Positions 22,351 through 33,926 of a stretch of DNA of 39,000 nt are shown piece after piece (the first letter of the stretch is position 1; every line of letters starts with the position of its first letter). Both the position numbers and the translations under genes were made by a program. The notes beneath the pieces are model-generated. The model made no database searches, was not told the DNA's origin, and saw only the letters and a list, made by a program, of their open reading frames with translations. The DNA lies in the NCBI GenBank assembly GCA_903813345.2, contig CAIIXF020000036.1:126001-165000 (forward strand). Reading direction: 5' to 3'. This DNA comes from Owenia fusiformis (Eukaryota; Annelida; Polychaeta; Sabellida; Oweniidae).

Positions 22351-22771
22351 ACCTCTAATTACGGGCCAGTAGCCTGCTTTTGCAAGAGGAGGGGGGGGGG
22401 TCAGAACTTAAACAATATTCATGTGAGAGGGAAGTTACAATTTTGGCCAAAACTAACTCGAAAAGTGGAGGAAAACTGTATAAAATAATTTTGGACAGGA
22501 TTGCTTCATTTAATCATTAAATGAACAGTTCCCGGGAAATGTTGTGTTAGCTGTAATACAACTGGAGACACAAATCGTTGTCAAACCATAATCATTAGTT
22601 CAGAGACATATAATTATTAATGTTATTATGAATGTCTGATTAGTTGTATTAGTTGAAACAAAATGTTAAAACTATTGCTTAATCCATCCATTTTCTGGTA
22701 ATTATTCCTAACTGCTGATATGATCCGAATCACCTTGATTTCAGTTAATGTTTAGGAATTGTTTTAGATTT

Positions 22772-24440
22772 GGGGTCAACCCAGTTATCCGAAAGCCAGT
22801 TGTCCGAAACCCAATTCTCCAAAACCCAGTTGTCCGAAACCCAGTTCTACGAAAATTACAGCTTACAACTCTATGAACGAGCACCCTTTCATTGGTAAAG
22901 GTTGTATTTGAGAGTAAAGGAGCACATACTAGTTTGTTCTGTTCGTGTTTGTGTGGCTGTCTGAGCTAGATTAATTGATAATGTTGGATTCATGAGAAAG
23001 GAGCACGTAGGTTATCGCAAACAATTTCAAACAATTCTATATTGAATTATGAATATTTTCTGATAATGAACATGGGTGTAGCTTTTAGATCCATTCATTA
23101 TCTTCAAGAAAAGTATATATATTGATAATTTAGTTAATCAGACCTAAGTGATATTGAAGTGGCAATGGAGCAATCAACATACTTTATCAAAAATGTTGAC
23201 CTAATTTTCACCAAAAATGCAACCTTTTATTATATTGTTGAATGCATAATTAGAATGTGCTTTGAAAAAGTGTGTTGATGGGTTGATTGCTAGTTAAATA
23301 TCTCCGAGTTTGTTTGACTTTATTATTACTGCATATAATTTTCTTTGAGATAATGAATTGATCTAAAAGATAAACCTGTCTTCATTGTCAGAAAATAATC
23401 TTTATCCAAGATATAACCTTCTAAAATTGTTTGCGATGACCTACATGCTCCTTTCATCAACTAAACGATTCCTTTATGGGCTTGTATTTAATAAAACTGT
23501 CAAAAGATGAAAGTACAAGGGCATATACAGCTGATATGTTCAAACAAACAAAGTTAAATTTTGTTATTCTCATTGCAAAGTGGCGTTTACATAACATACA
23601 TAGGGTGTACAATTTTTAAACCAATTTTCTTTATGGCCCATGGGCCTTTTTTGAGAGGGAACAACATTTTTTCAATGGGTGATAGGCGTTCATAAAAGGG
23701 AAAATAGCTTTCCCAAGCCGGTAGGCATTTATTCAGTAAAGTTGACGTGTACATCTTTTGAGACCAAAACTTATTCTTCACTTACATACTCTGTTTGAGA
23801 AATAGAGATTAAATTCAAAAGGATGAAGTGAGTACATGGCAAAAATGAAACTTCTTGCGAATGGGAGAACATCCATTTTGATACGAGGACAGCCTGTCTT
23901 CGTTTCCAGTTGATCCCAAGTGATAGAATGTTTTGTTTAAGAGACAGAGACCAAGAAATTAAATGCGACGAAATATTTTGACAACGTAATATGTATACTG
24001 TTTTATTCTTAAAGTTCTATGCGTTAACTTATTTTATCTGTTTCAAAATGTTTCATTTTATTTTGTCTATATAAAAGAGATTGAAGAAGATAGATTAACT
24101 TTTCCGTAATATATATTGTGTTTTGATAACCTATTTTAGAATCTCAATGTAAAATAAATCTCCCGTTCCTGCCATTCTGGTAACGCCATGCAATGGATGG
24201 CCAATTCAAAGTGAGAGATCTATGATCGTCAGAATGCGTCCATGCCATTAATTTGGCCAAATACATGGCATGGAACTGGCCTGAGCTTAAGTACGTTCCC
24301 CCTTTCTCTGGTAAATTATGACTATATTTTTCGGAGTAATGGGTTTCGGACAACTGGGTTTCGGAGAACTAGGTTTCGGACAACTGGGTTTGGAGAACTT
24401 GGTTTCTGACAACTGGGTTTCGGACAACTGGGATGTACCC
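22772..24440. mobile_element. TIR element with iterated 15-bp termini and 9-bp target duplication
   Basis: Flanked by TTTAGATTT on both sides (22763-22771, 24441-24449). The left terminus GGGGTCAACCCAGTT leads into five tandem 15-mers (CCAGTTNTCCGAAAC). The right terminus is the mirror image with seven such units. The variable position alternates G and C, giving 30-bp dimers. A 9-bp duplication fits Mutator-like elements, and tandemly repeated termini recall foldback elements. The 1.67-kb body holds a second, larger inverted repeat (22992-23458). Short frames in the right third (23587-23781 and 24144-24353, minus strand) have no family features. No transposase is seen. Confidence 0.85.
22992..23458. 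repeat. Central foldback, arms about 230 bp
   Basis: ATGAGAAAGGAGCACGTAGG at left is mirrored by CCTACATGCTCCTTTCATCA at right. The pairing AAATTGTTTGCGAT/ATCGCAAACAATTT follows, and weaker matching continues to a centre near 23225. It could be a separate MITE nested in the larger element. Confidence 0.75.
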
Positions 24441-24449
24441 TTTAGATTT

Positions 24450-25863
24450 TATGAAATATAATCTTTACTTCTTCATTGAGTTGTGCCACAACTAGGCCTG
24501 GTGTTTTGACAAACTCGCTTTTAAAAATGGGCCTCATATTGCCGAAAACATTTGTGCCATGGCGCCAAAGTATTCCAATCACTCACATCCTCACTCCCAT
24601 TGCTAATTTCTAAGTCCACCCCTCATTCTTCAAGCTTGGAAAATATTATTGGATAACTGATCTCGATTAACTTTAAATTCTTATGTTTTTTCTGATATTT
24701 TACACTTGTTGTTCACATGGGGGGGGGGGGGTTATGGGTGAAAACACATCCCCTCATGACAAATAAACATAGAACCATTAGCAGAAGAAGAAAACAGCTT
24801 GAAATTGCTTTTTTTGAAGTTTCTAGCTCAATTTTGAAGGAAGTTATATCAATTTTTTGTATAATATTAAAATAAATCTTAAAAACATTTGTTTTGGCTC
24901 GCTTATGCCATGATCGCCCCCCCCCCCCCCGACTGAAAACCGATTTTTATTTTTGGCAATTGCACTTGACTGAAAGCTGGCTATGCCCATGCATGTTAGT
25001 AAAGCATCAATGTGAAATATACTGTGTTCTAAATTTTGATAAAGTTTGGGACAATTACCTTGATTATACATCATATAGAATGTTTATTTGGGGGGATTAA
25101 ATATGGGTTTTATACAGAGAGCTTATTCTAAATATTGAGTTTGGTTAAAGTATAAGGTTATCATTTTCAAAGACAAGTGATTATTCTTTGAGACTTAATT
25201 TGTTTGATAATTCCCGTATTAATCTGAAGTGATTAAACATATGATTGAATGATGTTTTTTGCGCCGTTGAAACATTTGCTAACAAAGGTGCGAAAGGTGA
25301 TTAACACATGTAAGATGTAATGAATACCATAATATTTCGTCCCATTATTTCCACATTGTTACAATTGCATTTTAGGTGATATTGAGAAATGAGAGGTTGA
25401 AGTTTAGGTGTTCATAATTTTTGAGTAGTAATTTTTAAAAACTTGTTTTTTCGTATGGGTAATCATGTGTACATGTAGGACTTGCAGAGCAAAAATCACT
25501 GATTAAGATTGTAAAACACATCTTATTCATGGTTTCTTGTTTTTGAAATATCAAAATAACCCTTAAAACTGAATTTTTATTCACTTCCATTTTGTTATTG
25601 TCTCGTATACCATTATTCTGCCCGTCTAATTATACAGACTATGACTCTTGTTCCATTTTGACTGATAAGGTACCGACGAGTTTGGACCATGTGTTTGCTG
25701 ACAAGATTGCATTTTTCTAATTATGTTTATTATGTGTAGCATATCATTTCTCATTGATTTTGAAAATCATAGGGTCTGAGGTCTCGTTTTTCAGCATCTG
25801 CGAATTATTGCCATTTATACCCCCCTGACTTCTTTTATGAGGGGTTAATATGATAATCATCAA
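24450..25863. other. No gene recognised; homopolymer runs
   Basis: G-run at 24719-24731 and C-run at 24917-24930. TCCCATTATTTCCACATTGT at 25340-25359 is one terminus of the element at 31298-31585, with no partner here. The frames across the C-run are artefacts of composition. Confidence 0.45.
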
Positions 25864-27475
25864 CCAGAACAACGGCAACGCCAAAGCGTAGCGAATCCCA
25901 TCGAACAGAAATGGCTGGCATTTTTACAAACGAAATATATAGCAAATATCATGAAATAACACACATAAGAAAGGCCACCATTTTCAAAATGGTTGTTCAC
26001 TAGCCAAGTTTTCAACAGAAGAAGTATTATGCTTTTTTTTAGTATTCACGTACCAAATATGCAAAAAATCGCTTCACTACTTTTCAAGTAAAATACTTTA
26101 AAATGGTGGCCATTTTTCAAAATGGCCGCCTTCTACCAAAAGTGTCATTAGACAGTGTGCCGTGCTTATAGTATTCACATACCAAATATGAACAAAATCG
26201 CTCCACCACTTTTCGAGTTACAGTAAAATACGTTAAAATGGCGGCCATTTTTTAAAATGGCCACCTTCTATCAAAAGTGTCATTAGACAGTGTGCCATGC
26301 TTATATTATTCACATACCAAATATGAACAAAATCGCTCCACTACTTTTCGAGTTATAGTAAAATACGTTAATATAGTGGCCATTTTTCAAAATGGCCGCC
26401 TTCTAGCGAAAGTGTCATTAGACAGTGTGCTATGCTTATAGTATTCACAAACCAAATATGAACAAAATCGCTCCACTACTTTTTGAGTTATAGTAAAATA
26501 TGTTAAAATGGTGGCCATTTTTCAAAATGACCGCCTTCTACCAAAAGTGTCATTAGACAGTGTGCCATGCTTTTAGTATTCACAAACCAAATATGAACAA
26601 AATCGCTCCACTACTTTTTGAGTTATAGTAAAATATGTTAAAATGGCGGCCATTTTTCAAAATGGTGGCCATTTTTCAAAATGGCTGCCTCCTACCCAAA
26701 GTATCATTAGACAGTGAGCCATGCTTATGGTTTTCTCATACCAAATATGAACAAAATCACTCCACTACTTCTTGAGTTACAGCAAAAATCGTGAAATAAC
26801 GAGTAAAGGCCGCCATTTTTCAAGATGGCTGCCATGTGCTTCTTTAACCTTCTGCACTCTGACTTATTTCAGCAAATATATCCCACGCATCTGACTTATT
26901 TTTCAAAAATGATATGCCTGGACTAAATAATTAATATCTCAATAACTACTAATTTTCACAAAGGGAAGATACATCGCCATTTCTAGGTCAACAGGAAGTC
27001 ACCTACTAAGGACTGAATAAATCGGGCAATCTAATTGGATCATAAGAACGGCGGGAAAAAGTAAAGTTTTCAAAAGTTAGATTTGTGTCGTCCGGATCCG
27101 CCGGTGGATTCTGGCGGTAATTTTGAATGGGCGGACGCGGTCGCCGGTGGTCTGCTAAAGGTTAATATCTACATTTCTAGCTTTATCAATGTCCTATATC
27201 TTTATTTTACATTTAAAGCATAATGCTATTACAGTTTTACATATTGCAACTAAATTACTGTAAAATCGGCTCTAAAATGGCCGCCATTTTTAAATGAGCG
27301 GCCATTTTGAAAATCAGCTTTCGAGCAGAACTTCTACCCCCATAGGGTATATGTGTACAAAATATGAACAAAATCGGGCCAACGGTATTTGAGTTATTGC
27401 CCGGACGGACGGACGGACGGACGGACAGACGGACGGAGGCGTTCCCTATATCCCTCCGAACTTCGTTCGATGGGA
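25864..27475 (-). mobile_element. Helitron-like family 1, member E2
   Basis: Read on the minus strand it begins TCCCATCGAACGAAGTTCGG at 27475 and ends GTTGTTCTGG at 25864, with A before and T after. The 5' block ATCCCATCGAAC recurs inverted near the other end (25894-25905), 27-33 nt from the 3' terminus: an asymmetric terminal inverted repeat. After a (CCGT)n run come five or so units of about 135 bp, phased on GTGTCATTAGACAGTGTG at 26143, 26278, 26413 and 26548. One unit is stretched by an extra TTTTCAAAATGGTGGCCA block. A TTAA-flanked MITE is inserted at 26848-27161. No coding capacity. Confidence 0.82.
26848..27161. mobile_element. 314-bp piggyBac-type MITE with TTAA duplication
   Basis: TTAA at 26844-26847 and 27162-27165 flank ends CCTTCTGCACTC and TCTGCTAAAGG; the outer bases are complementary with few mismatches. 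TTAA targets and CCYTT termini are typical of piggyBac-type elements. The element breaks the continuity of the Helitron-like E2 array, so it inserted later. The right third is CG-rich (CGGATCCGCCGG). Confidence 0.65.
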
Positions 27476-27537
27476 TAATAATTTCTGTTATATGCCTTCA
27501 ATCAAATTCATATTTCTAGGGATTGTGTATCTATCAA

Positions 27538-27939
27538 GCGGTACAAACTTCGACCGTTAATTTAAATTTTTGACCTACCAGGTGTTTGAAAATCAAGGAT
27601 TGCGAGTCTCATACTGCACCTTTTTTCTTCAAACTTGTTCCATTCAAAGCAAAACAAAATTGCCTTTCTGTTGGTACATTGCTTTATTGAAAAGAGTCGC
27701 TCGTTTCAGCAGCGTTTTGGTCCCCAGTTGTGAGAAGCCCTTCTCACAGCTGGGGACCAAAATGCCGCTGAAAGTAGGGACTCTGTATAGCAGAATAATG
27801 TACCAACAGAAAGGCATTTTTCTTGTGCTTTGAATGGAACAAGTTTGAAGAAAAACGGTGCAGTATGAGACTCGCAATCCTTGATTTTCAAACACCTGGT
27901 AGGTCAAAAATTTGAATTAACGGTCGAAGTTTGTACCGC
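27538..27939. repeat. 402-bp near-perfect palindrome
   Basis: Centred between 27738 and 27739, with arms of ~200 bp, almost no spacer and roughly 90% identity. The inner 40 bp and outer 100 bp are nearly perfect; most mismatches fall at ~27640-27715. Both strands therefore carry almost the same 87-codon frame (27570-27833 and 27644-27907, starting MTYQVFENQGLRVSYCT), a result of symmetry and not evidence of a gene. It lies between two family-1 Helitron-like elements in opposite orientation. Confidence 0.93.
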
Positions 27940-29011
27940 GTGTCTATATATAATTATCCCATCGAACAAAGTTCGGAAGGATATAGGGAAGACCTCCCTC
28001 CGTCCGTCCATCCGTCCGTCCATCCGGGCAATAACTCAAATACCGCTAGCCTGAATTTGTTCATATTTTGTACACATATACCCAATGGGGGTAGAAGTTC
28101 TGCTCGAAAACCGATTTTCAAAATTGCCGCTCAATAAATAATGGAAGCCGTTTTACTGCCCATTTTACAGAAATTAAGGTACTGCATATAAAACTGTTAT
28201 AGCAATATGTTTTAAATGTAAAAAAGTTATATAAAACATTGATTAAGCTAGAAATGTAAATATAGAAGAAATACAGGGCAGCCATCTTGAAAAATGGCTG
28301 CCTTTACACGTCATTTTACGATTTTTGCTGTAACTTGAAAAGTAGTGGAGCGATTTAGTTCATATTTGGTATGTGAATACTTTAAGCATGGCATAATGTC
28401 TAATGACATTTTGGAAAAATGGCCGCCATTTTTACGTGTGTCATTTTACATTTTTTACTATAGCTCAAAAAGTAGTAGGGCTATTTTGTTCATATTTTAT
28501 ATGTGAATACTATAAGCATGGCACACTGTCTTATGACACTTTGGGTATAAGGCGGCCGTTTTGACAAATGGCCACCATTTTTACGTTTTTTACTATAACT
28601 TGAAAAGTAGTGGAGCGATTTTGTTCATATTTGATATGTGAATACTCATGAGCCTTGCACACTGTCTGCTGAGAATTCGCATAGTAGGCGGCCATTTAAA
28701 AAAATGGCTGTCATTTTTACATTTTTTATGATAACTTGAAAAGTATTGGAGCGATTTTGTTCATATTTGATATGTGAATACTTTAAGCATGCCACATTGT
28801 CTATTAAAATTTTGGGGAGTAGTTGGCCATTTTGAAAAATAGCCACTATGTTTATGTGTGTTGTTTTACATTTTTTATTATAACTCAAAAAGTAATAGAG
28901 CGATTTTGTTCATATTTGATATGTGAATACTCATAAGGATTGCATACTGTCTTATGACATTTTGGGTAGTAAGCGGCCATTTTAAAAAATGGCCAGCATT
29001 GGCGATTTTTA

Positions 29012-30407
29012 TCGTACCTAACAAAAGGTACGATATTGTAGTCAGCTTGATGGGTGGCGTGCGGGCAGGCGGCGGGTGGGCGGGCGGCGGGCGGGCGGCG
29101 TCTCACTTTTCAGCTTGTCTACAGGTTTCCAGCCAAACCATGTGAGGGATTCATCTGAAATTTTCAGGGATGTTTCTACATATCAACGTCAAGAATTGAT
29201 TAGTTTTTGGGCCTTCTGGGTAAATCTTAAGGTGGCCATTTTGGATTTTCTGTCCTAAAATCTTCACTTTCAAGACTTGTCTACAGGTTTCCAGCCAAAC
29301 CATTTGAGGGATTCATCTGAAATTTTCAGGGATGTTTGTACATATCAACGTCAAGAACTGATTTGTTTTTGGGCATTCTGGGTAAATCTTAAGGTGGCCA
29401 TTTTGGATTTTCCGTCCTAAAATCTTCACTTTCAAGACTTGTCTACAGGTTTCCAGCCAAACCATTTGAGGGATTCATCTGAAATTTCCAGGGATGTTTC
29501 TACATATCAACGTCAAAGACTGATTAGTTTTTGGGCATTCTGGGTAAATCTTAAGGTGGCCATTTTGGATTTTCCGTCCTAAAATCTTCACTTTCCAGAC
29601 TTGTCTACAGGTTTCCAGCCAAACCATTTGAGGGATTCATCTGAAATTTTCAGGGATGTTTGTACATATCAACGTCAAGAACTGATTAGTTTTTGGGCAT
29701 TCTGGGTAAATCTTAAGGTGGCCATTTTGGATTTTCCGTCCTAAAATCTTCACTTTCAAGACTTGTCTACAGGTTTCCAGCCAAACCATTTGAGGGATTC
29801 ATCTGAAATTTTCAGGGATGTTTGTACATATCAACGTCAAGAACTGATCAGTTTTTGGGCATTCTGGGTAAATCTTAAGGTGGCCATTTTGGATTTTCCG
29901 TCCTAAAATCTTCACTTTCCAGACTTGTCTACAGGTTTCCAGCCAAACCATTTGAGGGATTCATCTGAAATTTTCAGGGATGTTTCTACATATCAACGTC
30001 AAGAACTGATTAGTTTTTGGGCATTCTGGGTAAATCTTAAGGTGGCCATTTTGGATTTTCCGTCCTAAAATCTTCACTTTCCAGACTTGTCTACAGGTTT
30101 CCAGCCAAACCATTTGAGGGATTCATCTGAAATTTTCAGGGATGTTTCTACATATCAACGTCAAGAACAGATTAGTTTTTGGGCATTCTTGGTAAATCTT
30201 AAGGTGGCCATTTTGGATTTTCCGTCCTAAAATCTCCACTTTCAAGACTTGTCTACAGGTTTCCAGCCAAACCGTTCAAATTTTTACATATGTTACACAG
30301 TGATAAGTTCTAGAGCTGATTAACTTTTCTGCGGCCATCTTGCTTTCTTGGTCAACAAGACCAGAATGCTGTGTTTTAGGTACGATATTGTTCACGTCTG
30401 TGTCTTG
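29012..30407 (+). mobile_element. Helitron-like family 2, nested in E3
   Basis: Begins TCGTACCT, which pairs with AGGTACGA (29026-29033) to form a terminal hairpin. The same block recurs inverted at 30378-30385, 22 nt before the end. The end CTTG|T is set by where the E3 monomer sequence resumes; it deviates from CTRR by one base. A GC-rich GGCGGGCGG run (29059-29100) takes the place of the CCGT run of family 1. It is followed by seven 162-bp units. Confidence 0.7.
29118..30275. repeat. Seven highly uniform 162-bp tandem units
   Basis: Phased on GTCTACAGGTTTCCAGCC at 29118, 29279, 29441, 29603, 29765, 29927, 30089 and 30251. Units differ by only a few bases each. The unit includes AAGGTGGCCATTTTGGATTT, a word resembling the GGCC-ATTTT motif of the family-1 monomers. 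Period 162 is 54 codons but no frame stays open. Confidence 0.95.
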
Positions 30408-30606
30408 TTTAAGAATTTTATATGTGGCTACTTAAAAGCATATTACTTCTTCTGATGACAACTTGGCCAGTGATCAACCATTTTGAAAATGGTGGCCTTT
30501 CTTATGGGTGTTATTTTTTGATATTTGCTATACATTTCAAATGTAAAAATGCCAGCCACTTCTGTTTGATGGGATTCGCTACGCTTTGGCGTTGCCGTTG
30601 TTCTGG

Positions 30607-31297
30607 TTAGTTGCTATGACAAGTTTGATTATGATTGGTCAAGTGGTTGCCATAACAACACAACTTAAGTGCGAAAAATTGTAAATATTTTGGATAAATC
30701 CACTAGATGTTTAAAAGGCAAATGACAAAGGTAAAAATGGTGTAACCGGTCAATAATTGATTAAGTTCACTGAATGAACTTTTTTGTTACAAATAATGTC
30801 AGAAGAAGTGAGTAGCTCCCATTATTAATTCTTTCCATCGTATTCGGGGATTCCCCATTACATCATCTCCTGCATCATCTCCAATCAAGTTGCAGGATGT
30901 GATCATGTGAACTTGTGATGTGATCATGTGAGCTTGTGCTCTCTCAGTGCTGCGCATGTGCAAAGTTAAATTTGAAATCGTGTGAATGGCGTTAACATCA
31001 GTTCAACATCATCATTTCAAGCCTACGATAATACTATTGAAGTTATCGATCCATACTTGTAGAGAATACTCATAAAACTACAGTGAACATTTGGAAATCC
31101 ATTTCAATGGCAAATGAGGCCTGTTTATAAAATTTGTTTTCGAACGTGCCAATACGAAAGGTCATCTTTGGGATATATCCCCCCCCTGAAATAATGTCAA
31201 ATCTGCTTTCTTTTGCTTGTAATACATGTATGATGTCATGATTTATGATCTCCTTTATTAATTACTTAAAGTTACGCAAAGTATACTAGTAAGTGAT
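30607..31297. other. Unique-looking stretch, no gene recognised
   Basis: Has a TGTGATCATGTGA doublet at 30897-30929 and CTGCGCATGTGCA at 30951. No exon can be supported. Confidence 0.4.
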
Positions 31298-31585
31298 CTT
31301 CCCATTATTTCCACATTGTTATAACTATTAGTCACATGATCAAAATTATGTATCTGATTGGCTCTTCTGCCTACCCACACGGATATAACAAGGTGGGCCT
31401 AAATTTTTTTCCTCATTTTGCACTTATTACAATGTGGCACTGGATATCTCCAAAAGGAGATTAGATCCATTGAAATGGACCCCAGAAATGAATTCCTCGT
31501 GAAAAATTTAGGAAGATAGTATACTTACCTCAAAATCTGTAAAAATTGAGTTATAGCAATGCGGAAATAATGGAACGATTTGTAG
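31298..31585. mobile_element. 288-bp TIR element
   Basis: TTCCCATTATTTCCACATTG at left is mirrored at right by CAATGCGGAAATAATGGAAC (reverse sense), with TATAACT/AGTTATA continuing inward. A lone copy of the same terminus lies at 25340. No target duplication is clear. Confidence 0.65.
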
Positions 31586-32059
31586 TTAAGCAAGTATCTA
31601 TCTGTTGAATTAAGACTGCAGACTAGACATACTCCATATACTTATACAGGTCCTCATGGACTTCAATATTGATTAGGTTTTGTAGCTGATATAAACATAA
31701 AACTCCTTTGCATTAGTTAGCTTTCCCATATGGCAGTTGTAAGTGAGGCGAGTTATATCAGTGTTAGTCCATTGGATGAGGAAATAATTTAACACAATGG
31801 GGTATGCTGAGCTGCAATCCTTTCTGACAATAATCACTCACCAGATGTTTGCAGCATTATAATTCACCAGCTCTTGATTATTATCAATAAGTGAAGGTAT
31901 CACATGCAAATAAGACGCGGCAGCAAAAATATCGTCTTCTCATTGAAACAGTCAAACTAAGTAATGAGATTGGATACTCAAAGTTATATTTACAGTCAAC
32001 AGACAATTCATTGATTTCATGACATTTATCTAGTGGATCACCGTAGCGATATAATTGAA

Positions 32060-32217
32060 ATGTCCGAGAGTAAAGATTACCCAGATTACCCCCATCACAA
32101 GGCGGAAAAGAAGCTAATGGATCGTATCACAGTAAATAGATTTTCATTTCGACGTAAGGGAAGTCACAAAACCAAAAAAGTTGAGGAGTATGATTATTCT
32201 AAACTATCATACCTCAG
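32060..32217 (+). CDS. Candidate coding exon, product unknown
   Basis: The most gene-like frame in the window. ATG at 32060 (G at -3) opens 52 codons plus two bases and runs into CTCAG|GTAAAC at 32218, a sound splice donor; the next codon would be a stop. The peptide starts MSESKDYPDYPHHKAEKK, is hydrophilic and mixed-charge (KRITVNRFSFRRKGSHKTKK-like basic middle, then VEEYDYSKLSYLR), and has no repeat character, unlike all other frames here. An alternative is an internal exon starting at 32034, after the acceptor-like TTTATCTAG at 32025-32033, which keeps the same frame. It looks like a cytosolic N-terminal tail. I do not recognise the family. The next exon is not visible; later sequence is transposon-derived, as expected for an intron. 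Confidence 0.42.
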
Positions 32218-32326
32218 GTAAACTAATTATCACATTACACATTCTATATTTTAAGTTTTTTGTATTATTTTAAAAAAAAACAGTATTAGACACTTTCTTT
32301 GTATATTTCTTTATATACTATTTTTA

Positions 32327-33070
32327 TCCCAACAAATGAAGTTCATTAGGATTATAGTCCATCCGCCAGTCCTTCCCTCCTTCTGTCTGGAAGATAACTC
32401 GAATACTAGTAGACATATTTCCTTCAAAATTTGTGGAAAGATGTATATTGGTGAATAGTTTTACGCAAAAACTTTTTTTTCAAGATGGCCGCCGCTTTAG
32501 AAATGGCAGGAATATTTGGCAAAAATCTGAACTTTTTCATTTTAAACCAAAAAAATGAATATTATTGTTTGAAAATTATCTATGAAAATTTGTTAGTACA
32601 TGTATATTCACAACATCTATCTATGTCACATATATTTTGAGTTTTTCAGCCTGACCCCAAGGGGCTGTCGGGGGTCGGGAAAATAGGAATTTTTGTTAAT
32701 TTTTAGATCTTTCTCAAGTTTAGCTTTATAATATTTAAACGGAAGGAAAAGAGTAGATTGAAAATATTGTATTGTTTTTCTGATTCAGGCATCGTAAAAT
32801 TCAAAATGGCCGCTTAATGAGGGGTTTTGCAATGATTTCCTGATCTCTTCAAAGTATGATTATATTATATTCAAATTGAAGGAATTTTAGAATAGATCAC
32901 AATTATGGTGTTGTTTTTCTGATTCTTGCTTCAGAAAATTCAAAATGGATGCCAAACAAGAATCCGCTATCTCTTTAAAGTATGATGATACTATATTAGA
33001 TCTCACATATTGTATTGTCTCTACGATTTGTGTCTTCGAAACTCCTCAATGGTGACCCAAATGCTTAAAT
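32327..33070 (+). mobile_element. Helitron-like family 1 relative, member E4, 3' end unclear
   Basis: TCCCAACAAATGAAGTTCAT begins after an A, with AATGAA/TTCATT forming the head hairpin. A CCATCCGCCAGTCC stretch and GATAACTCGAATAC follow in the same order as in E1-E3. Diverged units with CAAGATGGCCGCC, CAAAATGGCCGC and CAAAATGGATGCC are near 32482, 32800 and 32940. A matching tail was not found, so the right limit is approximate. Confidence 0.55.
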
Positions 33071-33926
33071 TGGAAATTCTGTTATATCTCTAATGTATGA
33101 CTTTTAATATCTGCCAATTTAATCAAGGGTAGAGTAGATGGTAAATATTACATTGTGACATACATTATAGTGCAACAATTTAAGATTTTTAGCTCACATG
33201 GTGAAGAACTAGACACACATCGTAGTTTTCTGCATGAGAAAATGCAAATTCTGCATGAAATTCTGAACTACACAATAAATTCTGCAAGCAACAGCTACAT
33301 CTTAACTGAAATGATATGAGATGAGGGGGTTGAATGGAAAAATCAAGTCTTCCATGAAATTCCCTGTGAAAAATCAAATTCTGCAAAATTTTGAAAACCA
33401 AAATTCTGCGTTTTCTCTGTGACGCGTGGAATCATAGAATTCTAGTACAGTATCTGTGACTAGATCAAATCAAAGGGAATCTTACAGGGTGACCCAAAAG
33501 CTGTGCCCCAAATAATCTCAAATAACTTCCAAAGTATGAATGATATTGCCTTATTGATTTGTGGTTGCCAGTATCTTGGATCCAGGCTACAGCACTTAAT
33601 AGGAGGGGGATATGGACATTTATCCCACGATTAATGTGTTATCTGTACAATAACAGCTATTGATATTTCTGATATTATTGAAATCTGTGTGATATTTTCC
33701 AGAAAATCGTTTATCAAACTCATATGTGTGATATCGTTTATCTCACGCATATCCGTGTAAAAAATGGTATGGTATATTTCGTATGACGAACTATATCATG
33801 TTATTTACTTTTAATTGTTAAAATTTAGTGTTTCAAATATTCAATTGATATTCTAATTTCTAGTTTATATTGTCTGCCAATCTGGATCAGAACATCACAA
33901 GGTGATTGTAATCATGGGATAAACCC
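33071..33926. other. No gene recognised
   Basis: TACAGGGTGACCCAAAAGCT at 33484-33503 looks like one end of a mariner-type MITE without a partner. The short frame at 33189-33401 has repeated FHAEFAFS-like words from TCTGCA-rich DNA and no family features. Confidence 0.4.

Larger units (their letters stand above)
27957..30606 (+). mobile_element. Helitron-like family 1, member E3, with nested family-2 element
   Basis: Starts TCCCATCGAACAAAGTTCGG and ends GTTGTTCTGG, with A before and T after. The tail GATGGGATTCGCTACGCTTT matches E2. After the (CCGT)n-like stretch the first 300 bp align with E2. Five units of about 135 bp follow (phased near 28334, 28463, 28599, 28734 and 28882), each with TTCATATTTGATATGTGAAT and a GGCCGCCATTTT variant. 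The array is cut at 29011 by another element and resumes near 30408 (GCATATTACTTCTTCTG), continuing as in E2 to the 3' end. No Rep or helicase coding. Confidence 0.82.

Noticed and set aside
27570-27907. Two 87-codon frames, one per strand, with the same N-terminal sequence
   Set aside because: They are mirror images produced by the 402-bp palindrome; no domain, no splice signals.
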